Shown here: one piece after another, positions 32,673 to 42,600 of the stretch
Layout of the letters: the number at the start of each line of letters is the position of its first letter
How positions within the stretch are numbered: the first letter of the stretch is position 1
Assembly (NCBI GenBank): GCA_030144725.1
Contig: JASKMD010000026.1
Location: 4,462,552 to 4,526,551, forward strand
Length of the DNA stretch: 64,000 bases
DNA from: Haematococcus lacustris
Taxonomy: Eukaryota; Chlorophyta; Chlorophyceae; Chlamydomonadales; Haematococcaceae
Direction: 5' to 3'
The notes under the pieces: model-generated
What the model saw: only the letters and a program-made list of their open reading frames with translations
What the model was told of the DNA's origin: nothing
The model's database searches: none
Program-made: the position numbers and the translations under genes

Positions 32673-35600
32673 ATGGCGCAATACATGAGAAGGATGGGGG
32701 CAACAGACAGGGTGAGGGAGACTGCATTCAGCTTTCAGTAACAGTATCACTAAAGTACCATTGTCGTTGTTTGTTATGAAGAGAGTCGAATCCAACAGAG
32801 GACACGATGAGGCCATAAACAACGTGACAAGCAGCTTGCCTGGGCCATCTACTCCCAAGCAACCACCGCCAGCACAGGTTAGACGAGTGTCACAACTCAC
32901 TGATGATGCATGATCGGTGACTTATAGTTATGTCACTGATGTTACAGGGAGGTGGGAATGGAGGCAACCCTCAGCATCGACGGGAAGGCAGTGAGGGAGA
33001 TGGACATGAGGGAGGCGGAGGGGGAAGGGGGGAGGAAAGGGATGGGAGTGAGAATGATGGGGGAGTTGGGGGTGGGGAAGGAGGGGGTGGGGGAGGAGGA
33101 GGAGGAGGAGGGGGGGATGGAGGGGGGGGCGGTGGTGGAGGGGGTGTCGGGGGTGGAGAGGGAGGGGTGGATGCCATGGCAGCAGCACTTGGCGGCGGCC
33201 CAGTCTTTCGCCGCAACAGCAAGGGCAGCAAGGACAAGGACGCACTCCTAAGCAACGACCTTGTGTATCCTGTCAGGCCAGATGTCAGAATGCAGGACCT
33301 TATCCGGCACCTGTGTGAGTACTACATAAAGGCCAAGCCGTCTGACCAGCAGATGAGGGACGTGCTGGAGCTGTTGGACAACTGCATGGGCAAGGGCAAG
33401 ACCTTGCTTCCTGCAACTACGCATCGGTTCTACGCCTTGATTGATGCCTTGGGCAGAGATGAGGATCGTGTGCACGTCTGCAACGGCAAGACCTGCCCAG
33501 GACATGTATATCCGCACCTGCCTAAGTGAGTCACATGCACATACTCACCCACACTGGCTTTGTAATGGCTGCCCAGAGCCCTAGCCCACTTGAGGTGTTT
33601 GATTGCCACAGGAACCAATGGAAAGATCACTTGAAGGACGTATGCCCTCATCCACAGTGTGGTGAAACCCGTTTTGTGCAAGGTAACAGCACAGCCACAT
33701 GCATCCATTGAGCTTGATACCACCACCTCCCAGCTCACCGCCACTACTCCCCAGTGCCTTGGAACAGAGAAAGGCAGTGTCATTGTGGCCCATGCCATTA
33801 TGTGGTGCTGTACTTTTGCCATGATAGAGATGGACTCCATTGAGCCACGAAGCTGCATCTTCCTTCACGGCCTTGAGGACACACTGAGCATCCTCTTGAA
33901 CCGCGCCGCGGTGAAGAAGTGGCTGCTGCAGCGCCCAGTGGATCCAGAACCAGGCTCCTTTGATGCAAGTAAGGGAGTGTGATGACAGGTGCATATTGAA
34001 TGAGAACAGCAATGTATCAATAGCCCATCACCTTATGATTGCTTATGTTGCACCACACGTAGGCCCTGCCGCCGCCCACATCCGGCAGCATGTAACGGAT
34101 GCTGTGTATGATAACCAGTACGCTGTGAGGGTCAGCTTGGGGCTGGACTGGGTGAGCATCAACAAGAAGTCAGTGGGGGTGATTGTCATGCAGGTGAGCA
34201 ACCAACATAGTATGCTATCAGTTCCAATCATTCAGCAATGAATGTCCATCAATTGCACCTACATACACGACCACCAGTGCAACACTTAGCCTGACCATGC
34301 AGGGTAACACCATACATAACCTTGCGCTCATGCATGCCTTGTGACTTGTTGCATGTGAGCTCCAGTTGGTGGACGTCCCAGATCATGTGCGGGGCAAGGA
34401 CGACACCTGGGCCATCCTAGGCGTCATCATCGACAACAAGACTTCAGCTGACTCGCATGTCACCGGCTACATGAATCCCATCTTCGAGGCTTTCCAGGGA
34501 GCGCTGGGAACAGACGTCTCCAAGCACGTCCACCTGCGCAGTGAAGACCTTGGCGACCGCCCCACTGTGGGGCCCCGGCTGTACCCAATAGTGGTCAGTC
34601 TGGTGGCGGACACTCCAGCCAGGCAAGCAGTACTTAACAAATGGACCCTACCCCTAACCCCATCCCCATCCCCACGTCCATGCCTAACCCTAACCCTAGC
34701 CCTAGCCCTAGCCCTAACACCTAGCCCTAGCCCTAACCCTAACCCTAACCCCAACCCAACCCCATCCCCACGTCCATGCCCAGCCCTAGCCCTAGCCCTA
34801 GCCCTAGCCCTAGCCCTAGCCCTAGCCCTAGCCCTAGCCCTAGCCCTAGCCCTAGCCCTAGCCCTAGCCCTAGCCCTAGCCCTAGCCCTAGCCCTAGCCC
34901 TAGCCCTAGCCCTAGCCCTAGCCCTAGCCCTAGCCCTAGCCCTAGCCCTAGCCCTAACCCTAGCCCTAGCCCTAACCCTAACCCCCCCCGTAACCATACT
35001 TCCATGGCATTCAGCACGAGTACCTTTTGCATGCAGGGCTGCTTGGTCTAATGGCATGGGCCATGGCGCCAATATGAACAGCACGGGGTGTTGGCTGAAT
35101 ACCAAACAGTGTAGCAAGGGTGGTGTCCTTCACAAAGGAGCTATGTGGCAGGCCTCACAACGTGATCCCCAACATGTGGCACCATGTGGTTGCAGGGCTG
35201 CTTGGTCTGGCGGGATGCAAGCGGGCGCCAACATGAACTGCATGTGGTGCTGGCTCAGTACCCCCAAGTATGGCAAGGAAGGAGTCCATCCCATGGGCTA
35301 CGTCGAACCTGTGGACGCACCAACAATCCCCCCAGCAGTCAGACCTCCAACGCCTTTGCCTGCCGGTGAGGCAGCTCCAGCCAAGGTGCACATGATGGAT
35401 GCGTGCATGCGACTGACGGCTGAGGAGTTCAAGCTGCGGGGAGACCTGGTGAAGGCTGCTCTAGAGCATGGGGGTCAGGAGCATGTGAGCCTGAAGCCGG
35501 GCCAGCATGGCTGTAACCGCCCTGCTCTCATCCTGGAGTTCCTGCGGTATGTGGAGGGCACGTGGGTCCATGTCGTGCCCATAGCCCACAGCCTGCTGTT

Positions 35601-37924
35601 TGGGCTGGTGAAAAACCACCTGCTGTGGCTGCTTTCTACCAAGGAGAACAGCCCTTTCGACACCCATGAACGCAAGCTCATTGAGGAGCGCTTCAAGCAC
35701 ATCCGCGTGCCAGTTGACTACGGACGCCAGCCCCATCACAGTGCCTCATGCAGGTACAACGACAAATCAACAGGGCAATGGTAGCAACAATGGCACAACT
35801 GGGACTAGGACAGCATAGATGTGTAAGGGAAGGAGTTGCTGTGCAATGTATGTAATCTATGGCTGGAAGTGAATAAGGTAGGAGCATAATCACACGAGAT
35901 GAAGATGCTATGTTTGCATTGCAGTGCCTGGATCATGGACGACTACATGAACTTCCTCAAGCACGAGTGGGAGTACGTGTTGTTGGACATCATGAAGCGA
36001 AGCACAACCAACCGCCGACTACACTTTGAGTTGTGGGAGCACCTGGTCCAAGCTGTGCTGCACTATCTCACGCCAGGTATGTATGTTATAGATGTAGCTG
36101 AGGTACTGTTATTACTAGGACCACCATAATCATCACCATCATGGAGAGCTCTGATAACACATTCAAATGCCCCATTTGCCAGGTGCTGACACGCCTGCAA
36201 CAGTGGAGGCCAACATCCGAAAGGGCTTCCAGAACTTGCTGGACTACGCTAAGAAGCTGGAGAAGCACAAGGTGGACCTGCATGTCCCGGCCCACATGTT
36301 CTCTCCCAACCTCCACATGTGTGTATGCCGGTGAGTGAGCAGAAGGGCGTTGATGTCAGTTACTCCACCATCTTCGAGACCAATAGCCCCTCCTAGTTTG
36401 TCACCATGAATAAGACGGCCTATAACACCCCTCCAAAGGCAACTATGATTCTCACTTTCCGTGTAACTATGATTGCTAATGCAGTGCATGGATTGCTGTG
36501 ATGTGCGCAGGCTGCTGTATCAAGAGCTGCAACGTGGCCGCAGCTTTCGTGATGCTGAGTTTTGGTTGGAGCGTGCCATGCAGTACATGAAGCGCTGGGG
36601 AGGCAAGCATGCACCTGGTTCTACCATTGGCCTCTCAGCCTGCCTGCGTGAGAAGGTGTACCGCCAAGCTCAGCGTTTCCTGCACAAGATCCGGGTGCTG
36701 CAGGGTCGGGAGGATGAGGAGGGTGGGCACCAATCGCAGCAGGGAGCAGAGGGTGAGCCGCTGGGGTCACAGCAAGGGGGTGCAGGGGATGGGACAAGAG
36801 GACTGGTGGAGCGCCCCAACAGTGGGGCTGGTCAGGTCCGGGCCCCCACCACAGTGGAGGACGCACAGCCAGAACCGGAGAGGAACTGCCAGTTGGTTGG
36901 CGCAGGATACCGTGAATGCCCAGTCACGGGTGGTGAGCAGTGGGTGCGCCAGGCGGTCTGCACTATGGTGGGGGAGCTCAATGCTGGGTTGAGGGGCGAG
37001 GGCAGCGGCTGGTGTGAGCAGGACGTCCTCGACCTGTTCTCTACTCCCCCTGCCACCAGTGGTGCTCCTGCCCAGCCCCCCAGCGTGCCGGGGCGGGTAT
37101 GGTACTTCACCCGTGCAGAGTGCACACAGCAGATGATGTTCAGTGTGGCGTACAAGCGTGCAGAAAAGCGCAACAACAGCTGGGCCATGGATAAGTACTA
37201 CTACAGAAACAGCTTGTCCACAGTGAACGAGTATGCGGCCCACATCCAGTTCTGGGTGCGACTAGAGCATCCGGACATCCCAGGCCGCTTCCTGCGAGCG
37301 GCCATCGCAAGGCTGTTCCCTGTCTACCCTATGGGTGGCCTGCCCAACTTGCTGCATGGCATGGGCCCAGAACCAGAGCCAGCAGTGGCAGCAGCAGCAG
37401 CCGCAGCACGCACACGCGGGCGCAAGAGACCAGCCCCACAGGACACAGCGGCCAAACGGCGGGCAACAGGTCCAAAGCCAGCAGCTGCAGCAACAGCGGA
37501 TGCAGCGACAGCAACAGCAGGAACAGCAGCAGCAGCAGCAGCAGCACCAACAAGAGGAGCAGAGGCAGCAGCAGCAGAAGCAGCAGCAGGAGAAGCCGAG
37601 GCAGCAGCAGCAGCAGCACCACCAGCCGGTGCTGGCCCCTCCGTTCCGCCCCCTCACAATGGTGGGGCCAGCAACCGACAACGCCGCTCAACCCGTGTGG
37701 CCAAGGGGCCAGCCGCCGTCCCACAGGAGCAGCCAACCCAGGCAAGCCCACCCTACCATCGGCGAGACAAGTTCAGGACAAAGGAGGCAGGTGCTGGTCC
37801 TGCAGAGTGGTTTGCAGTGAATGGGGAGCAGCTGCACACTCTGTTTGTGTCATTCTTTCCCACAGGCGAGGGCCATGGGGACATGTACTTTGTTCCATAC
37901 AACAGCCTCAGCAAGCAGCACTAG
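32673..37924 (+). CDS. tnp2-type CACTA transposase, 11 exons, about 1,194 aa
   Basis: Manual model: exons 32673-32711, 32782-32877, 32948-33525, 33612-33682, 33828-33968, 34063-34193, 34366-34622, 35196-35753, 35925-36076, 36183-36330, 36511-37924. All phases agree and the total, 3,585 bases, is divisible by three. Nine introns are GT-AG and one (34623-35195) is GC-AG. A Gly-rich stretch (about residues 65-125) precedes the tnp2 core. Two Cys pairs follow (C223-x4-C228 and C249-x4-C254, with RVHVCNGKTC and CPHPQC). Then come the VRVSLGLDWV strand expected to carry a catalytic Asp, LVADTPAR with a later NCMWC pair, and a DUF4218-like C-terminal region (HFELWEHLVQAVLHYL, LYQELQRGRS). The last exon ends in a Q/A/P-rich tail. 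No stop or frameshift was found, so it may be functional. The exact ATG and the 35-kb intron are the least certain parts. Confidence 0.8.
34645..34983 (+). repeat. (CCCTAG)n / CCCTAA telomere-like array in transposase intron
   Basis: Mixed CCCTAA, CCCTAG and CCCCAT hexamers, pure CCCTAG from about 34783 to 34955. It lies inside the GC-AG intron. The hexamer keeps frame and reads Leu-Ala repeats in the transposase frame. Confidence 0.93.
35030..35125 (+). repeat. Diverged duplicate of exon 8 start and its acceptor
   Basis: TGCAGGGCTGCTTGGTCT occurs at about 35031 and again at 35191. The following 80 or so bases remain alignable (ANMNSTGCWLNT versus ANMNCMWCWLST). The upstream copy has lost the second Cys of the NCMWC pair, so the downstream copy is the likely functional exon. 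Confidence 0.75.
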
Positions 37925-37974
37925 ACAGTAAACCTGTCGATGAGGTCACAACATACTGATTAGGAAGTGCTGAT

Positions 37975-37979
37975 TGTAA
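37975..37979 (+). terminator. TGTAA polyadenylation signal
   Basis: TGTAA lies 50 bases after the transposase stop. This is the standard poly(A) signal of chlorophyte nuclear genes and supports both the gene end and the host assignment. Confidence 0.65.
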
Positions 37980-38028
37980 ACAGGTTGCGTCCAGGTTGCC
38001 ATCAACCATACAATCATCTTAACCTTGC

Positions 38029-39026
38029 ACTCGTCCCTGCACTCCTCCCTGCACTAATCCCTGCACTCGTCCCTGCACTCGTCCCTGCACTCCTCCCTGC
38101 ACTAATCCCTGCATTCGTCCCTGCGCCCTTCCCTGCATTCGTCCCTGCACTCGTCCCTGCAATCGACCCTGCACTCGTCCCTGCATCCATCCCTGCATCC
38201 GTCCCTGCACTCGTCCCTGCGCTCGTCCCTGCGCCCGTCCCTGCGCCCGTTATCCCTGCACTCGTCCCTGCGCTCGTCCCTGCGCCCGTCCCTGCGCCCG
38301 TTATCCCTGCATCCATCCCTGCATCCGTCCCTGCACGCGTCCCTGCGCCCAACATCCCTGCACTCGTCCCTGCGCCCATAATCCCTGCACTCGTCCCTGC
38401 GCTCATCCCTGCGCCCATCCCTGCGCCCATAAATCCCTGCACTCGTCCCTGCGCTCATCCCTGCGCCCATCCCTGCGCCCCTAAATCCCTGCATTCGTCC
38501 CTGCGCTCATCCCTGCGCTCATCCCTGCACTCGTCCCTGCACTCGTCCCTGCGCCCGTCCCTGCGCCCATTATCCCTGCATTCGTCCCTGCGTTCATCCC
38601 TGCACTCGTCCCTGCGCTCGTCCCTGCACGCGTCCCTGCGCCCGTAATCCCTGCATTCATCCCTGCGTTTATCCCTGCACTCGTCCCTGCGCCCGCTATC
38701 CCTGCACTCATCCCTGCGCTCATCCCTGCATCCGTCCCTGCGCTCATCTCTGCACTCGTCCCTGCGCCCGTAATCCCTGCGCTCATCCCTGCGCTCATCC
38801 CTGCAGTCGTCCCTGCGCCCTCAATCCCTGCACTCATCCCTGCACCCTTCCCTGCATCCATCCCTGCACCCCTCCCTCCATCCCTGCACTCGTCCCTGCG
38901 CTCCACCTCCATCCCTGCATTCATCCCTGCGCCCCCAAGCCATCCCTGCGTTCGTCCCTGCACCCCCCCTTCCATCCCTGCACTCGTCCCTGCGCCCCCC
39001 CCTCCATCCCTGCATCCGTCCCTGCG
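38029..39026 (+). repeat. Right subterminal repeat array (CTCGTCCCTGCA type)
   Basis: About 80 copies of the reverse complement of the left subterminal word, spanning 1.0 kb against 0.39 kb on the left. Frames stay open on both strands (VPALVPAL, GTSAGTSAG) but have no coding signature. Confidence 0.88.
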
Positions 39027-39189
39027 TGAACGCCTCGGGCCGCCCAGCCTCCGCCTTTGACTTTTTTGACCTGATTCTTTTTGGGATGGATTCCTTACAT
39101 CATCAGCTACCAACTGGCTGAATTTCAGCCCCAACGGACGAAGTCGGCCAAAGCGCAGGGAAAAACGCAGGGACTAATTTGTAGGAGTG
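39027..39189 (-). repeat. Right terminal inverted repeat of CACTA element
   Basis: Reverse complement of the left terminal repeat; ends ...CTAATTTGTAGGAGTG. Confidence 0.85.
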
Positions 39190-39611
39190 AGCGGCTGCAA
39201 GCTCACGTGGCGGCCCTGGCTCATCTTAGGTTGTTCCGGACAGTGCCCCCGGCTGGCCAGTCCTTCTTCTCAGTGCTTGCGGAGCCGCTGTGGTACACCG
39301 CGCAAGTCCGCTTGAACCCGGCAGCAAGGGATGCGGCAGCTGAGCAGGGTTGGACCCACGTCGTTTATGTGCGGGACGCCCTACACCTGCCCCAGCTAGA
39401 GAGGCGACCCGTTGGGCTGTTGACCTGGTCAAAGCTTGCCTCCCCGAGCCCTGGCAGGGCATGGTGGACGGCCTCCAGCCTTCACAGCCTGAATGGGAGT
39501 GCCTGAGGGTTGCGCCTGGGGTGGGGTTTGTGATGCGGCGCACCCCCATGCTCCCGCCCTCCCACTGGGTGGGCCCCAACGGCCGCCTCTGCCCCCCTAG
39601 ACCCCACAGGT
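39190..39611 (+). pseudogene. Inverted array fragment next to CACTA element
   Basis: On the + strand this reads RLQAHVAALAHLRLFRTVPP onward, as array units do on the minus strand. It mirrors the left flank of the element, sharing the rare variant AACAACCTA (versus AACAGCTTA), which points to a local inverted duplication of that very unit. At about 39611 the normal minus orientation resumes. Confidence 0.85.
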
Positions 39612-42600
39612 GGTTCGCCTCTCTAGCTGGGGCAGGTGTAGGGCGTCCCGCACATAAACGACGTGGGTCCAACCCTGCTCAGCTGCCGCATCCCTTGCTG
39701 CCGGGTTCAAGCGGACTTGCGCGGTGAACCACAGCGGCTCCGCAAGCATTGAGAAGAAGGATTGGCCAGCCGGGGGCACTGTCCGGAACAGCTTAAGATG
39801 AGCCAGGGCCGCCACGTGAGCTTGCAGCCGCTGGCTTAAGCATCGCGAGGGGGGGGCGGTGGGGTCGGTGATGATCCGGTGCCCACACCCCACAAGCATA
39901 CCCCTACCTAGGACAACTCCTCCTCACAAAACTACCCACACGAGGTAAAGCCCAGCCCCGACCTGAAACCTAGAACCCTACCCCCAACACTCGAACCAAG
40001 ACCACCTAAGCCCCTGGTCCCCCGACACCCAGACAGAACCCCGAGGCATAGCCCACCCCACCCAAGGAACGCACTAAGCCCCCAGCAGCAACCCTGTTGC
40101 TCAGGCTGGCTCAACGGGGAAGGGGACGGACCACTGCAAGGAGAGGCGAACCACCAGCTCACCCCCACCCTGTGCCCTGACCTCCCCCTGCCTAGGCCTC
40201 CCTTCTGCCCTCCCCTCCTCCACTCCTCCTGCCCCAACCCTCCCCTCTGCCCCCTCCTGCTCTCCCCTCCGCTCCCTCCTAGGCTGCTTGGAAAACCAGC
40301 CCCACGACGCCTTGGGCCACAGCTGGTCGAAGTGGGCAGCGTCCAGCTCCGGGTCCTTGCCCTTGAACCTCTCCTCCCGAGAAGGCCGCGGGCAGGCCCT
40401 GGCAGAAGTGTCCAGCCAGCGGGGCGGCTGGCTGCCCTGCACCTCCTCGGGGAGCCACCCCTCCTCTTCCCTGCCCTGCTGCTCCCGCTCCCCCGCTGCC
40501 CCCTGGCCTGCCACCTGCTGCGCGCCGGCCTCCCACATGTGCTCCATGCCCCTCAGGGCCCCATCAGCCACCGCTGTCACCTCCGGGTCTCCCGCTGCCC
40601 CGGGGGGCGCACGCCCCTCAGCGCAGGCCACAGGTCCCCACTGGGTGGGTAGACGGGGTCGGCACCCTTGAGCCTGCTCCTGCGCCTCGTGAGGCTGGGC
40701 GGGTAGAGGGTGGAGGTGGGTGGCCTGCTCCTCCAGTGTCAGCCTGAAGCTGGGCTTGTTGAGCCGGGGCACCGCAGCTGGCTCCCAGGCCGCCCCTTCC
40801 TCCACCCGGAAAGCCCCAAGGGGCTGACGCCCTGTGGGGTCTAGGGGGGCAGAGGCGGCCGTTGGGGCCCACCCAGTGGGAGGGCGGGAGCATGGGGGTG
40901 CGCCGCATCACAAACCCCACCCCAGGCGCAACCCTCAGGCACTCCCATTCAGGCTGTGAAGGCTGGAGGCCGTCCACCATGCCCTGCCAGGGCTCGGGGA
41001 GGCAAGCTTTGACCAGGTCAACAGCCCAACGGGTCGCCTCTCTAGCTGGGGCAGGTGTAGGGCGTCCCGCACATGGCGGACGTGGGTCCAACCCTGCTCA
41101 GCTGCCGCATCCCTTGCTGCCGGGTTCAAGCGGACTTGCGCGGTGTACCACAGCGGCTCCGCAAGCACTGAGAAGAAGGACTGGCCAGCCGGGGGCACTG
41201 TCCGGAACAACTTAAGATGAGCCAGGGCCGCCACGTGAGCTTGCAGCCGCTGGCTTAAGCATCGCGAGGGGGGGGCGGTGGGGTCGGTGATGACCCGGTG
41301 CCCACACCCCACAAGCATACCCCTACCTAGGACAACTCCTCCTCACAAAACTACCCACACGAGTTTAAGCCCAGCCCCCGACCTGAAACCTAGAACCCTA
41401 CCCCCAACACTCGAACCAAGACCACCTAAGCCCCTGGTCCCCCGACACCCAGACAGAACCCCGAGGCATAGCCCACCCCACCCAAGGAACGCACTAAGCC
41501 CCCAGCAGCAACCCTGTTGCTCAGGCTGGCTCGACGGGGAAGGGGACGGACCACTGCAAGGAGAGGCGAACCACCAGCTCACCCCCACCCTGTGCCCTGA
41601 CCTCCCCCTGCCTAGGCCTCCCTTCTGCCCTCCCCTCCTCCACTCCTCCTGCCCCAACCCTCCCCTCTGCCCCCTCCTACTCTCCTCTCCGCTCCCTCCT
41701 AGGCTGCTTGGCAAACCAGCCCCACGACGCTTTGGGCCACAGCTGGTCGAAGTGGGCAGCGTCCAGCTCCGGGTCCTTGCCCTTGAACCTCTCCTCCCAA
41801 GAAGGCCGCGGGCAGGCCCTGGCGGAAGTGTCCAGCCAGCGGGGCGGCTGGCTGCCCTGCACCTCCTCGGGGAGCCACCCCTCCTCTTCCCTGCCCTGCT
41901 GCTCCCGCTCCCCCGCTGCCCCCTGGCCTGACACCTGCTGCGCGCCGGCCTCCCACATGTGCTCCATACCCCTCAGGGCCCCATCAGCCACCGCTGTCAC
42001 CTCCGGGTCTCCCGCTGCCCCGGGGGGGCGCACGCCCCTCAGCGCAGGCCACAGGTCTCCACTGGGTGGGTAGAGGGGGTCGGCACCCTTGAGCCTGCTC
42101 CTGCGCCTCGTGAGGCTGGGCGGGTAGAGGGTGGAGGTGGGTGGCCTGCTCCTCCAGTGTCAGCCTGAAGCTGGGCTTGTTGAGCCGGGGCACCGCAGCT
42201 GGCTCCCAGGCCGCCCCTTCCTCCACCCAGAAAGCCCCAAGGGGCTGACGCCCTGTGGGGTCTAGGGGGGCAGAGGCGGCCGTTGGGGCCCACCCAGTGG
42301 GAGGGCGGGAGCATGGGGGTGCGCCGCATCACAAACCCCACCCCAGGCGCAACCCTCATGCACTCCCATTCAGGCTGTGAAGGCTGGAGGCGGTCCACCA
42401 TGCCCTGCCAGGGCTCGGGGAGGCAAGCCTTGACCAGGTCAGCAGCCCAGCGGGTCGCCTCTCTAGCTGGGGCAGGTGTAGGGCGTCCCGCACATGGCGG
42501 ACGTGGGTCCAACCCTGCTCAGCTGCCGCATCCCTTGCTGCCGGGATCAAGCGGACTTGCGCGGTGTACCACAGCGGTTCCGCAAGCACTGAGAAGAAGG

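Larger units (their letters stand above)
31998..39189 (+). mobile_element. CACTA/EnSpm-like DNA transposon, 7,192 bp, apparently complete
   Basis: Terminal inverted repeats begin CACTCCTACAAATTAGTCCC, are identical for the first 40 bases, and stay clearly similar for about 165. Both ends then carry arrays of a short GCAGGGACGAGT-type subterminal repeat in mirrored orientation. Between them is one multi-exon transposase gene of tnp2 type. CACT ends, subterminal repeats and tnp2 transposase together define the CACTA superfamily. The flanks are unusual: instead of a direct target duplication, the left flank ...AGCCGCT and right flank AGCGGCT... are reverse complements, and the mirror extends for about 420 bases. 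A TGTAA signal follows the stop codon. Confidence 0.85.
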
